NCBI RefSeq assembly: GCF_003932895.1
Contig: NZ_RQYW01000014.1
Span: 1 to 62,345, forward strand
DNA length: 62,345 nucleotides
Source: Leptotrichia sp. OH3620_COT-345
GTDB taxonomy: Bacteria > Fusobacteriota > Fusobacteriia > Fusobacteriales > Leptotrichiaceae
Reading direction: 5' to 3'
Under the pieces are notes generated by a model. It had not been told where the DNA came from and made no database searches. It worked only from the letters and a program-made list of their open reading frames with translations. Numbering within the stretch: position 1 is the first letter of the stretch; every line of letters begins with the position of its first letter. Shown piece by piece: positions 9,083 through 18,518 of the stretch. Position numbers and translations under genes: made by a program.

Positions 9083-10093
9083 ATGAAAACTGTAAAGACA
9101 AACAGTAAAGAAAAAGTAATAGAAGAAAATAAAGAAATGGATAAAAATTTTGAAGAAAAAGATAATTTGAAGTCCTATGTTGAAAAATTTTTGTATTATG
9201 AAGAAGTAATAATCGGAAAAAGTTATAATACAATAAAAGGTTACAGAAAAGATATAATACAGTTTATGGATTATCTGCAAGAATATGAGGAAATTAATGA
9301 TTTTGATCAAATTGAAACTATAACTTTCAGGTCTTTTATAGCTTACTTAAATTCTGTTGATAAAAGAAATAAAGAAATAGTGTCTGAAAAATCCGTATCT
9401 AAAAGAAGTATTAACAGAAAGATTTCAGCGTTGAGGACATTTTTCAAATATTTACAGGAAAAGAAAATTATAAAATCCAATAAAGTGACTTATATTACAA
9501 TGCCTAAATTTGAGAAGGAGTTGCCGAACGTTCTGAGTAAAGAAGATATAGATAGATTAAGAAATGTAGTAAATACTGAAAAATTAACGGGAATAAGAGA
9601 CAGACTTATCATAGAGCTTCTTTATTCAAGCGGAATAAGAGCAAGTGAACTTATAGATTTAAGTGAATATATGATAAATATTGATGAGAGGGAAATAAGG
9701 GTTATAGGAAAAGGTAATAAAGAAAGAATTACTTTTTTCAGTGAAAACAGTAAAAAATGGTTAGAAAAATATATAGAAGAAAAAAAGAAGAAATATGCCA
9801 ATTATAATAAAAATACAATTTTTACAAACAGCAAGGGGGAAAAATTGACAACAAGATCTTTGAGAAGACTTATAGCAGACTATGCAAAAAAAGCTGAAAT
9901 TAATAAGGAAGTTACTCCCCATGTATTTAGACACACATTTGCAACGGAACTTTTAAATAACGGAGTGGATATAAGATATTTACAGGAACTTTTAGGACAC
10001 AGCAGTATATCTACTACGCAGGTATATACTCATGTAAGTAAGGCACTTTTAAAAGATGTATATATGAATACACATCCATTAGCAAAAGAATAA
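9083..10093 (+). CDS. xerC: Tyrosine recombinase XerC/CodV type
   Basis: This 336-residue recombinase has an N-terminal SAM-like core-binding domain (about residues 30-130, NTIKGYRKDIIQFMDYL) and the catalytic domain with Arg in SSGIRASELIDL, HVFRHTFATELL (His-x-x-Arg), GHSSISTTQVYTHV and the nucleophile Tyr. These proteins resolve chromosome dimers at dif. The position after dprA-topA matches the smf-topA-codV order, which favours XerC over a phage integrase. It has an unusual hydrophilic N-terminal extension of about 27 residues. No dif site was identified in the window. Confidence 0.87.
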   Translation: MKTVKTNSKEKVIEENKEMDKNFEEKDNLKSYVEKFLYYEEVIIGKSYNTIKGYRKDIIQFMDYLQEYEEINDFDQIETITFRSFIAYLNSVDKRNKEIVSEKSVSKRSINRKISALRTFFKYLQEKKIIKSNKVTYITMPKFEKELPNVLSKEDIDRLRNVVNTEKLTGIRDRLIIELLYSSGIRASELIDLSEYMINIDEREIRVIGKGNKERITFFSENSKKWLEKYIEEKKKKYANYNKNTIFTNSKGEKLTTRSLRRLIADYAKKAEINKEVTPHVFRHTFATELLNNGVDIRYLQELLGHSSISTTQVYTHVSKALLKDVYMNTHPLAKE

Positions 10094-10119
10094 ATAAAAA
10101 AATAAATACGGAGGAAACA

Positions 10120-11244
10120 TTGATTTTAAAAAAATGCAAAGGTTGCGGAATAGAATTGCAATCTGAAAATAAAGGAAAGAAAGGGTATGTTCCTGAAGAA
10201 AAATTTATAACTGAAGAAGATCTGCTTTGCCAGCGATGTTTCAAAATAAAGAATTACGGACAGAATATTGAAAATGATTTGACAAAGGAAGATTATTCAA
10301 AGGAAGTAACGGAAAGTGTTAAAAAATCTGATATAATACTTCCGATATTTGATATTATTGATTTTGAAGGCTCTTTTACAGAAGAGATATTGGATTATTT
10401 AAAAGACTACAGGTCTTTAATATTAATAAATAAAATAGATCTTTTGCCTGATTTTCTTCATCCAACGGAAATAGCCGATTGGGTAAAAGGAAGACTTATA
10501 GAAGAAGATATAGTTCCTGACGATATTGCTTTTTTAAGTGCAAAAAGTAAATATGGCATAAATGGAATTATAAAAAAAATAAATAATATATTTGCAGGAG
10601 AAAAAGTAAATGCGGTAGTTCTGGGGGCTTCAAATGTGGGGAAATCTTCAGTAATTAATTTACTGTTGGGAAAAAATAGGATAACTACTTCAAAGTATTC
10701 AGGAACTACTTTAAAATCAATAAGCAATAAAATACCTAAAACCAATATAAAAATAATTGATACACCGGGACTGATTCCTGAGGGAAGAATTTCGGATTTA
10801 GTAAGTGTGGAAACAGGATTGAAATTAGTATCTTCAGGAGAAATTTCCAGAAAAACATTTAAACTTGAAGAAAATCGTATCTTTATGTTTGATGCTTTCT
10901 GTAGATTTAAAATTTTGGAAAATGAAAGTAAAGATGAAGAAAATTATAAGCCCATATTTTCAGCTTATTCTTCTAAAAGTGTAAAATTTCATATTACTAA
11001 AGAAGATAGAGTGGAAGAGCTGTTGAATGGGAAATTTTTTGAAGTCATGAAAAAAGATGAAAAGGAAAAATATTTGAAAAATAAATTTGTAACTTATAAA
11101 GTCAAGCTTAATCAAAATGAAGACCTTGCAATAGCAGGGTTAGGTTGGATTAATGTAAAGAGAGGTCCTTTACTTGTAGAACTTACTGTTCCTGAATATG
11201 CAAAAGTAATTGTAAGACCTGCCATGTTTAAAGGCAAAAAATAA
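10120..11244 (+). CDS. yqeH: Ribosome biogenesis GTPase YqeH
   Basis: This 374-residue protein has an N-terminal zinc ribbon (CKGCGIELQ and LLCQRCFKIKNYGQ) and a circularly permuted GTPase domain. The G4 motif NKIDLL comes first, then G1 GASNVGKSSV and G3 DTPGL, the diagnostic order of YqeH/RsgA-like GTPases. YqeH acts in 30S subunit assembly. Translation starts at TTG 10120 behind GGAGGAAACA; no ATG is suitably placed. It is 26 bp from xerC and probably shares its transcript. Confidence 0.93.
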   Translation: MILKKCKGCGIELQSENKGKKGYVPEEKFITEEDLLCQRCFKIKNYGQNIENDLTKEDYSKEVTESVKKSDIILPIFDIIDFEGSFTEEILDYLKDYRSLILINKIDLLPDFLHPTEIADWVKGRLIEEDIVPDDIAFLSAKSKYGINGIIKKINNIFAGEKVNAVVLGASNVGKSSVINLLLGKNRITTSKYSGTTLKSISNKIPKTNIKIIDTPGLIPEGRISDLVSVETGLKLVSSGEISRKTFKLEENRIFMFDAFCRFKILENESKDEENYKPIFSAYSSKSVKFHITKEDRVEELLNGKFFEVMKKDEKEKYLKNKFVTYKVKLNQNEDLAIAGLGWINVKRGPLLVELTVPEYAKVIVRPAMFKGKK

Positions 11245-11266
11245 TATAAGGATAATTGGAGTATAT

Positions 11267-11707
11267 ATGGTATCAAATAATGGCTATCATTTGGAAATAA
11301 ATAGAAAAAATGTGAAAAAATTAATAGGAAAAGCGATAATGTTGATAATAATATTTGTTACAGCTTTTTTTCTTACAGTTTATCTTTTTTCACGTAAAAT
11401 AGAAAAAATAATAAAAGCGGATATTCAGATAGAAACCGAAAGATTTGAAAATGCTGTAAAAAGTTTTAGAGAAAAAACGGGAGTTTATCCTATTATAGCG
11501 GGAAAGGAAAATAATCTTAAAGAAATAAAAAGCCCTGATGGAAAATATACTTTTGATCTGTTTTACGGTACAGAAAAGCTTTATGAAATTCCCGGAAACC
11601 TGAAAAAAGGAATAGAAAAATCCAATAATACAGTTTTTACAAAAAATAATAAAGGTGGTTGGGTTTATAGCGGAATTACAGGAGAAGTAAAGCCTAATAT
11701 AGAATAA
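11267..11707 (+). CDS. Membrane-anchored protein with pseudopilin-like tail
   Basis: This 146-residue protein has one hydrophobic segment at about residues 21-44 preceded by a Lys/Arg-rich cytoplasmic stretch, so it is probably an N-in single-pass membrane protein. The exported part (FENAVKSFREKTGVYP, then GGWVYSGITGEVKPNI near the end) recalls the C-terminal region of type II secretion/type IV pilin-like proteins. A classic prepilin peptidase site (G-F-x-x-x-E) is absent. It lies 22 bp after yqeH. Function unknown; the pseudopilin resemblance is an impression from pattern. Confidence 0.55.
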   Translation: MVSNNGYHLEINRKNVKKLIGKAIMLIIIFVTAFFLTVYLFSRKIEKIIKADIQIETERFENAVKSFREKTGVYPIIAGKENNLKEIKSPDGKYTFDLFYGTEKLYEIPGNLKKGIEKSNNTVFTKNNKGGWVYSGITGEVKPNIE

Positions 11708-11826
11708 TAGAAATAAGAAACTGAAAAGTTTATTTGAATGAACATTTAGAAGAAGTATGAGTAACATAGGAGAAATTACGAAAGTATAAAAATAGAAATT
11801 ATGGAAATTGGAGAAAAAAGATACAG

Positions 11827-12600
11827 ATGAAATTTTCAGTATTGGGAAGTGGAAGTAGCGGCAATTCTAGCTATATAGAAATGGGAAATAAAAAATTTCT
11901 TATAGATGCAGGATTCAGTGGAAAAAAAACTATAGAAAAGTTAAACAGTATAGAACGTAGGATAGAAGATATAGACGGAATTTTTGTAACTCATGAGCAT
12001 TCAGATCATATACAAGGATTGGGAGTTTTATCAAGAAAGTTTAATATTCCCATATATATTCACGAAATAACATACGGGATAATTAAGGAAAAAATAGGAA
12101 AAGTAGATTATAAAAATATAAATTTTATTACTGAAGAAAAGATTGTTATTGAAAATTGTGTAATAAATAATTTTGAAGTAATGCATGATGCAGAAAAATG
12201 TTTAGGATTTACATTTGAGTATGATAATAAGAAATTGGCTTATGCAAGTGATGTAGGGTGTACAAACAATATTATAAAAGAAAATTTTAAAAATAGTGAT
12301 GTAATTGTAGTTGAAAGTAATTATGACTATAATATGCTTATGACAGGACCTTATCATTGGGAACTTAAAAACAGAGTAAAAGGAAGAAATGGACATTTAT
12401 CCAATGCAGAAGCTTCAAAACTCATATCACAGGTGATGAGTGATAAACTGAAAAAAATTTATCTGATGCATATCAGTAAAGACAACAATACTCCTGAATT
12501 GGCATATAATTCCTTATATGAAATATTGGAAAGAGAAAATAAAAGTCATCTGGAAATAGAAATTGTGACTGAAAAGGAAACGATGATATATAAAGTATGA
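11827..12600 (+). CDS. MBL-fold metallo-hydrolase, WalJ/YycJ-like
   Basis: This 257-residue protein opens MKFSVLGSGSSGNSSYIE and contains the metallo-beta-lactamase metal motif THEHSDHIQGLG, further ligands in EVMHDAEK and YASDVGC, and a C-terminal MHISKDN. Together these match the YycJ/WalJ branch, described as a phosphodiesterase/exonuclease-like hydrolase linked to cell-wall and DNA functions. It is followed 26 bp later by the uracil-DNA-glycosylase-like gene, so a DNA-repair link is possible. The exact substrate is not deducible. Confidence 0.85.
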   Translation: MKFSVLGSGSSGNSSYIEMGNKKFLIDAGFSGKKTIEKLNSIERRIEDIDGIFVTHEHSDHIQGLGVLSRKFNIPIYIHEITYGIIKEKIGKVDYKNINFITEEKIVIENCVINNFEVMHDAEKCLGFTFEYDNKKLAYASDVGCTNNIIKENFKNSDVIVVESNYDYNMLMTGPYHWELKNRVKGRNGHLSNAEASKLISQVMSDKLKKIYLMHISKDNNTPELAYNSLYEILERENKSHLEIEIVTEKETMIYKV

Positions 12601-12626
12601 TAAAAGGAAAAATGGGGTTGAAATAA

Positions 12627-13172
12627 ATGTGGAATGAATTGGAAATGGAAATAGGAATATGTGAAAAATGTCATCTTGAAAAAATACGGAAAGAACCTGT
12701 TTCAGGAAAAGGGAGTGAAAAGGCTAAAATATTGTTTGTATTGGATAATGTAAGTGAGGAAGAAGACAGAAAAAATGATCTGTTGACAGATAAAAAAGGA
12801 GAATATTTTAAAAAATTTTTGGAATATTCTCGTATAAATTTAAAAAAATGTTATTTTACTACACTTACAAAATGCAGTTCACATGGAGAAATTATAGAAA
12901 ATAAATGTGTATTGAAATGCAGAGATTTTCTTATAACTCAGATAGCATTACTAAATCCCGAATACATTGTTACGGTTGGGGAAAATCCTACAAAAAGCTT
13001 TATAAAATCCAAAGAAGAAATAAAAAGTATGATAGGAAAAATATATGGATACATAGGAGGAATAAAAATAGTTCCGATTTATGATTTGTCTTATTTATTT
13101 AAAGCTACAGATAAGGAAAAATGGCAAGTAATAAAAATACTTGAAGAACTTGACAGAAGAGTCGGGATTTAA
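12627..13172 (+). CDS. Uracil-DNA glycosylase superfamily protein with altered active-site motif
   Basis: This 181-residue protein matches the family 4-type UDG layout: a CEKC pair near the N terminus, FTTLTKCSS in the middle, NKCVLKCRDFLITQIALLNPEYIVTVGENPTKSF, and two more Cys, consistent with four iron-sulfur ligands. Family 4 enzymes excise uracil from DNA. The motif normally reading GEAPG(E/x)xED near residues 30-40 is here LDNVSEEEDRKND, so the canonical water-activating segment is not conserved. It could be inactive, have a different specificity, or be a divergent relative. It follows the MBL hydrolase by 26 bp. Confidence 0.72.
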   Translation: MWNELEMEIGICEKCHLEKIRKEPVSGKGSEKAKILFVLDNVSEEEDRKNDLLTDKKGEYFKKFLEYSRINLKKCYFTTLTKCSSHGEIIENKCVLKCRDFLITQIALLNPEYIVTVGENPTKSFIKSKEEIKSMIGKIYGYIGGIKIVPIYDLSYLFKATDKEKWQVIKILEELDRRVGI

Positions 13173-13412
13173 AAAATTAAATTATAGGAAGATTAATTAA
13201 AATAACGAGAAATAGTTGATAATAATGAAATTTATATTTTTTAGAAAATAGAGAGAATTTATAATATGTTTTATAAATCTGATTTTTCTGTAAGTAAGAT
13301 GATCAAAAAATCTTTAGATATGAATTACAATTAAAGATATATGTATCATAAAATTTAAAAAAATAATTTTAAAATATTAAAAAAAGGTAATAAATAAAGA
13401 AAGGAAATATAA

Positions 13413-14516
13413 ATGATAGGAATAGGAATAGTAGGTCTTCCTAACGTAGGAAAGTCGACATTATTTAATGCAATTACAAAAACACAGAATGCTGAAGCTG
13501 CAAATTATCCTTTTGCAACAATAGAACCTAATGTGGGGCTTGTAAGTGTACCTGATATCAGGCTTAAAGAACTGGAAGAAATTATAAATCCTCAAAGAAC
13601 TGTGGGAGCAACAGTGGAGTTTGTAGATATAGCGGGACTTGTAAAAGGGGCTTCTAAGGGTGAAGGATTAGGAAACCAGTTTTTATCAAATATAAGAAAT
13701 ACTGCTGCAATCTGTCAGGTTGTAAGATGTTTTGACGATGATAATATTATTCATGTAGAAGGAAGTGTAAATCCTATAAGAGATATAGAAACCATAAATA
13801 CCGAGCTTATATTTGCAGATTTGGATACGGTGGAAAGAGGATTACAGAAAAATTCCAAATTGGCAAGAGGAGGAAATGCTGAAGGAAAAGAACTTCTTGC
13901 AGTTCTTGAAAAATGTAGAGTTCATCTGGAAGAATTCAAGTTACTGAAAACACTGGAATTTACTTTGAAGGAACTGGAATTGATAAAAGTTTATCAGTTT
14001 CTGACATTAAAACCTATGATGTTTGCAGCAAATGTTTCTGAAGATGATCTGTCTAAGTGCATAGAAAACGATTATGTAAAAAAAGTGAGAGAATTTGCCG
14101 AAGAGCATAAAAGTGAAGTTGTCACTTTTTCTGCAAAAGTAGAAGCTGAGCTTATAGAAATAGAAGACGAAGAAGAAAGACAGATGTTTATAGAAGAGTT
14201 GGGAATCAATGAACCGAGCTTAAACAGGCTTATACGTGGAGGTTTTAAGCTTCTCGGACTTATAACATATTTTACAGCAGGGGAAAAAGAAGTGAGGGCA
14301 TGGACTGTCAGAAAAGGAACAAATGCCCAAAAAGGAGCGGGAGAAATACATACCGATATTGAAAAAGGGTTTATAAGAGCTGAAGTGGTTTCTTTTGAAA
14401 AATTTATAGAATATAAAGGTTGGCAAGGCTCAAAAGAAAAAGGTGCTATGCGTCTTGAAGGAAAAGAATATATAATAAATGATGGAGATGTAATGTTCTT
14501 CAGATTTAACGTGTAA
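13413..14516 (+). CDS. ychF: Redox-regulated ATPase/GTPase YchF (OLA1 family)
   Basis: This 367-residue Obg-like protein begins [22 protein letters not shown] (G1), has [22 protein letters not shown] (G3 region), a central helical hairpin and a C-terminal TGS domain ([21 protein letters not shown]). The family binds ATP better than GTP and associates with ribosomes. AAAGGAAATATAA precedes the ATG. Length and all core motifs are typical. A 240-bp AT-rich gap separates it from the gene before, and a terminator follows. Confidence 0.96.
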   Translation: MIGIGIVGLPNVGKSTLFNAITKTQNAEAANYPFATIEPNVGLVSVPDIRLKELEEIINPQRTVGATVEFVDIAGLVKGASKGEGLGNQFLSNIRNTAAICQVVRCFDDDNIIHVEGSVNPIRDIETINTELIFADLDTVERGLQKNSKLARGGNAEGKELLAVLEKCRVHLEEFKLLKTLEFTLKELELIKVYQFLTLKPMMFAANVSEDDLSKCIENDYVKKVREFAEEHKSEVVTFSAKVEAELIEIEDEEERQMFIEELGINEPSLNRLIRGGFKLLGLITYFTAGEKEVRAWTVRKGTNAQKGAGEIHTDIEKGFIRAEVVSFEKFIEYKGWQGSKEKGAMRLEGKEYIINDGDVMFFRFNV

Positions 14517-14522
14517 AAAAAT

Positions 14523-14556
14523 AAACTTGATAACGAAATGTTTATCAGGTTTTTTA
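14523..14556 (+). terminator. Intrinsic terminator after ychF
   Basis: Stem AAACTTGATAA (14523-14533) pairs with TTATCAGGTTT (14543-14552 region, one G-T pair) and is followed by a T run. Confidence 0.8.
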
Positions 14557-14590
14557 ATAATAAATAATAAAAAAATATGAGGGAAAAAAC

Positions 14591-15433
14591 ATGAAAGATA
14601 TTCAAAAGTTTTTTGATTGGAAATCAATACTTCACTTTTTTGAAACTAATATATTGAAAATTATATTTGCATTTGCAGTATTTAAAATAGCAGGTATGCT
14701 AAAAAAATATGTGGATAATACAATTAAACTTGTTCTTGAAAAATCAAAAATTGATAAAAGTGTGGCAACATTTTTGAGGTCCTCTTTTTCAATACTTTAT
14801 TATATAATTTTAGGATATATACTGATTGGTTTTTTAGGTATAAATCTTTCATCTGTAACAACATTTTTAGGGGCTACAGGGATAGTTTTAGGGTTTGCTT
14901 TTAAAGAAATGCTGGGTAATTTTTGTGGCGGTCTTATTATTTTAACATTTAAACCTTTTAAAGTAGGACATCTTATAGAATATGGGAAATATATAGGTGA
15001 AGTAAAGGCTATTGAACTTATATATACGAAAATAAAAACACCCCAAAATGAATTAGTTATTATTCCTAACGGACTTATAACAAATAATGAAATAAGAAAT
15101 ATTACTAAAGAAAAAGTAAGAAGGTTGGATATTAATGTAGGGGTATCTTATAACAGTGATATTTTAAAAGTAAAAGAAGTTTTAAATCAAATTGTAGAAG
15201 ATGAAATTAAAGGAGAGGAAAAACTTATTTTGAAATCTCCTGCACCTACTGTGGGAATATTTGAACTTGGAGCTTCGTCAGTTATATTCTGTGTATTTGT
15301 ATATACGAAAAGTGATAATTATTTTAATTTAAAATTAAAATTAAATGAAAAAATAAAAATGAAATTTGATGAAAATAATATTGAAATACCTTATCCTCAA
15401 ATGGATATTCACATTTCTAAAAAAGGAGAATAA
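14591..15433 (+). CDS. MscS-family small-conductance mechanosensitive channel
   Basis: This 280-residue inner-membrane protein has three hydrophobic segments (about residues 15-35, 55-78 and the pore helix near 85-110: GATGIVLGFAFKEMLGNFCGG), then the beta-domain FKVGHLIEYGKYIGEVKAIELIYTKI and PNGLITNNEIRNIT, diagnostic of MscS. These channels release solutes when turgor rises. The pore helix has the Gly/Ala packing of the family. The stop at 15431-15433 directly precedes the next start at 15435, so the two are translationally coupled. Confidence 0.92.
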   Translation: MKDIQKFFDWKSILHFFETNILKIIFAFAVFKIAGMLKKYVDNTIKLVLEKSKIDKSVATFLRSSFSILYYIILGYILIGFLGINLSSVTTFLGATGIVLGFAFKEMLGNFCGGLIILTFKPFKVGHLIEYGKYIGEVKAIELIYTKIKTPQNELVIIPNGLITNNEIRNITKEKVRRLDINVGVSYNSDILKVKEVLNQIVEDEIKGEEKLILKSPAPTVGIFELGASSVIFCVFVYTKSDNYFNLKLKLNEKIKMKFDENNIEIPYPQMDIHISKKGE

Positions 15434-15434
15434 A

Positions 15435-16043
15435 ATGAATGTAAAATTATTTATGAATTATGATACACAGGGAAACAGTTATGTTATAGATAACGGAAAA
15501 GACTGTTATGTAGTTGATCCCGGAGGAAGAAAAATGGCTCCCGTAATTGAATATATAAAAGAAAATAATTTGAATCTTATAGGAATTCTTCTTACACACG
15601 GACATTTTGATCATATAATAGGTATTCCTGAGATTATAGAATACAGGGATATACCTGTATATATAAGTGAAAAAGATTATGATTTTCTGTATAATCCGAA
15701 TTTATCTCTTACAACATGGATAAAATTGGATTTCAAACTTTCTGCCGATGTAAAAGTTATCAAACTAAAAGAAAATGATGAAATATTTGGGATGAAAATA
15801 ATAGAAACTCCGGGACACACACACGGTGGAATATGCTTTTATAATGAAAAGGAAAAGATACTTATTTCAGGAGATACAATTTTTAAAATGACATATGGAA
15901 GGACGGATTTACCTACAGGAAATTCTGAAGATATGAAGAAATCTATTGAAAGACTTATGAAACTTGATGGAGAAATTATCGTATATCCCGGACATGGAGG
16001 GCATACATATATAAAAGACGAAAGACATAATTACGGTTTTTAA
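15435..16043 (+). CDS. MBL-fold hydrolase, glyoxalase II-like
   Basis: This 202-residue protein has the metal-binding motif LTHGHFDHIIG, GHTHGGICFY, SGDTIF and a final PGHGG, as in hydroxyacylglutathione hydrolase-like proteins (YqgX/YcbL type). The start at 15435 is chosen because AAAAGGAGAA lies at 15421-15430, inside the end of mscS; the in-frame upstream ATGs belong to the mscS reading region. The family hydrolyses thioesters such as S-lactoyl conjugates, but many members have unknown substrates. No functional link with the mechanosensitive channel is evident beyond coupling. Confidence 0.86.
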   Translation: MNVKLFMNYDTQGNSYVIDNGKDCYVVDPGGRKMAPVIEYIKENNLNLIGILLTHGHFDHIIGIPEIIEYRDIPVYISEKDYDFLYNPNLSLTTWIKLDFKLSADVKVIKLKENDEIFGMKIIETPGHTHGGICFYNEKEKILISGDTIFKMTYGRTDLPTGNSEDMKKSIERLMKLDGEIIVYPGHGGHTYIKDERHNYGF

Positions 16044-16351
16044 TCATGATAGAGGATGTATAATTGAAAAACTATATAATAAACATATTAAAGATTGGGG
16101 AGTTATTTTCAAACAAAATATAGATAAATAAGGAATTTTTATAAAAATTTTATATTCAATAAAGAAAATAGTTGTTTTATAACCTGGAGAAATATATTAA
16201 TTTATAAGTTTTATGTACTTTATTATTTCTCAAAACGATAAAATACAAATAATGATTTTAAAAAATATATTGTTAAAAATCTGAAAAATTATTTGTGTTA
16301 AAAAAAATTTTTATTTATCAGAATTTATAAAATTTAAAAAGGAGAAGAATT
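16044..16351. other. Non-coding gap before the GH1 gene
   Basis: 308 bp of AT-rich sequence without a credible ORF, terminator or RNA gene. Only the AAAAGGAGAAG ribosome site of the next gene at its end is recognisable. Confidence 0.6.
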
Positions 16352-17752
16352 ATGAGTAAATTGAAATTTCCTCAAGATTTTTGGTGGGGGGCAGCCACCT
16401 CAGGACCTCAGAGTGAAGGAAGATTTAATAAGAAAAATAGGAACATATTTGATTACTGGTTTGATAATGATAAAACGGCATTTTTTAACGGAGTGGGTCC
16501 TGATATTGCTTCAAATTTTTATAATAGTTATAAAGAAGACATAAAAATGTTAAAGGAAATAGGGTTAAATTCTTTAAGAACATCAATTCAATGGACAAGA
16601 TTTATAAAAGATTATGAAACTGTTGAAATAGATGAAGATGGAGCAAAATTTTATAACAATGTCATAAATGAACTTATTAAAAATGAGATTATTCCCGTTT
16701 TAAACCTGTTTCATTTTGACATGCCTATGGAATTGCAGGAAAAATATGGTGGTTGGGAATCAAAATATGTAGTTGAGTTGTTTGTAAAATATGCCCGAAA
16801 AGCATTTGAATTATTTGGAGACAGAGTAAAACACTGGGTTACTTTCAATGAACCGATAGTCCCTGTAGAAGCTCAGTATATGTATAAATTTCATTATCCT
16901 CTTATAGTTGACGGGAAGAAGGCGGTTCAAGTTCTTTATAATACTGCTCTTGCTTCAGCTAAAGTTATAAAAGAGTTCAGAAATATGAAAAATGACGGTG
17001 AAATAGGAATTATACTTAATCTTACCCCCTCTTATCCGAGAAGTGAAAGTACCGAAGATAAGAAAGCGGCAGACATATCAGATGCATTTTTCAATAATTC
17101 TTTTCTTGATACGGCAATTTATGGAAAGTTTCCTGAGTTACTTGTAGAAATACTCAAAAAAGATAATGTTCTTTGGGATGGAACACTTAAAGAACTTGAA
17201 ATAATAAGAGAAAATACTGTTGATTTTTTAGGAGTAAATTATTATCAACCCAAAAGAGTGAAAGCGAGAGAAAGTGGATTTGATGTATCAAAAGGTTGGC
17301 TTCCCGATAAATATTTTGAACATTATGATATGCCCGGAAGGAGAATGAACATATATAGAGGTTGGGAAATATACCCTCAGGCAATTTATGATATTGCAAA
17401 AAATATTCAGGAAAATTATAAAAACATAAAATGGTTTATCTCAGAAAACGGTATGGGTGTAGAAGGAGAAGAAAGGTTTAAAAATTCTGATGGAATTATC
17501 GAAGATGATTACAGGATAGATTTTTACCGTGAACATCTGACTTATCTTCATAAGGCAATACAGGAAGGAGCTAATTGTTTCGGATACCATACATGGACTC
17601 CCATAGATTGTTGGTCATGGACAAATGCTTATAAAAACAGATACGGTTTTATTTCAGTAGATCTTCCTACTCAAATAAAAACTATAAAAAAATCCGGATA
17701 TTGGATAAAAAAAGTTTCTGAAACTAATGAAGTGGAAGAATGGGGAAAATAA
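16352..17752 (+). CDS. Glycoside hydrolase family 1 (beta-glucosidase / 6-phospho-beta-glucosidase)
   Basis: This 466-residue protein has the GH1 N-terminal signature KFPQDFWWGAATSGPQSEG, the acid/base glutamate in WVTFNEPIVP and the nucleophile glutamate in WFISENGMG. It has no signal peptide, so it acts in the cytoplasm, as expected for phospho-beta-glucosidases working after PTS uptake. The C-terminal DCWSWTNAYKNRYGF(I)SVD region is also typical, and such proteins are often 6-phospho-specific. No PTS gene is adjacent, so specificity is open. It stands alone with a good ribosome site. Confidence 0.9.
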   Translation: MSKLKFPQDFWWGAATSGPQSEGRFNKKNRNIFDYWFDNDKTAFFNGVGPDIASNFYNSYKEDIKMLKEIGLNSLRTSIQWTRFIKDYETVEIDEDGAKFYNNVINELIKNEIIPVLNLFHFDMPMELQEKYGGWESKYVVELFVKYARKAFELFGDRVKHWVTFNEPIVPVEAQYMYKFHYPLIVDGKKAVQVLYNTALASAKVIKEFRNMKNDGEIGIILNLTPSYPRSESTEDKKAADISDAFFNNSFLDTAIYGKFPELLVEILKKDNVLWDGTLKELEIIRENTVDFLGVNYYQPKRVKARESGFDVSKGWLPDKYFEHYDMPGRRMNIYRGWEIYPQAIYDIAKNIQENYKNIKWFISENGMGVEGEERFKNSDGIIEDDYRIDFYREHLTYLHKAIQEGANCFGYHTWTPIDCWSWTNAYKNRYGFISVDLPTQIKTIKKSGYWIKKVSETNEVEEWGK

Positions 17753-17975
17753 TTTTTTTGTGAGAGTTCATTGTCGACTTCATATACTTCCTACCGACCG
17801 GAAAATTATACTCTTAAAAATATTTATTATACTTGAAAAACGGTAAATTTCATTTATTCAGACAGGTTTTTATTTTTGGGTATAATTTCATATTTTTTCG
17901 GAAAATTTTGAATGTCGCGGAAATTTAAAATAGTGTAAAAATAATTAAAAAAAATAATAAAGATCGGGAAAGATA

Positions 17976-18003
17976 TTGACAAAGTACTTAGAAAATATAT
18001 ATT
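17976..18003 (+). promoter_or_regulatory. Promoter for dtd
   Basis: TTGACA (17976-17981), 16-bp spacer, TATATT (17998-18003), about 35 bp upstream of dtd. Confidence 0.7.
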
Positions 18004-18037
18004 ATGTAAATATAATTTGGATTATTGGAAGGATTTT

Positions 18038-18475
18038 ATGAAAATAATTATTCAGAGAGTGAATAGAGCTAAAATGCTTGTAAATGGAAATTTTAAATGT
18101 GAAATAGGAAAAGGAATAGTAGCTTATATAGGAATTACTCATGATGATGAGATTAAAGATATAAACTATTGTATTGATAAATTGATTAATCTCAGAATTT
18201 TTGATGACAATGACGGAAAAATGAATTTGTCAATTCAGGATATAAAGGGAGAACTTTTAATTGTGAGTAACTTTACTATTTATGGAAATACTAAAAAGGG
18301 ACGACGTCCTGATTATTTGAATTCTGCTCCTGCAGAAAGAGCAAGAGAAATATATAATTTATTTTTAGAAAAACTATTTGAAACCCGAGTTTCTTTCGGA
18401 ACAGGGGAATTTCAGGAACATATGGAAATATATTCTGAAAATAATGGACCTGTTAATTTAATAATTGAATCTTAA
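18038..18475 (+). CDS. dtd: D-aminoacyl-tRNA deacylase
   Basis: This 145-residue protein starts MKIIIQRVNRAKMLVNG and contains VSNFTIYGNTKKGRRPDYLNSA and a C-terminal NGPVNLIIES. These are the DTD motifs (SQFTL and NGPVT). DTD removes D-amino acids, and also glycine mischarged on tRNA-Ala, from tRNAs. Both motifs are slightly unusual here (SNFTI, GPVN), but the Gly-cisPro pair is kept. The start at 18038 follows GGAAGGA; the 7 residues upstream in frame lack a site. Probably co-transcribed with the following lipoprotein gene (43 bp). Confidence 0.92.
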   Translation: MKIIIQRVNRAKMLVNGNFKCEIGKGIVAYIGITHDDEIKDINYCIDKLINLRIFDDNDGKMNLSIQDIKGELLIVSNFTIYGNTKKGRRPDYLNSAPAERAREIYNLFLEKLFETRVSFGTGEFQEHMEIYSENNGPVNLIIES

Positions 18476-18518
18476 AAAATATTAATTATTTTTATAAAAT
18501 TGGAAAGGAAATATAAAA

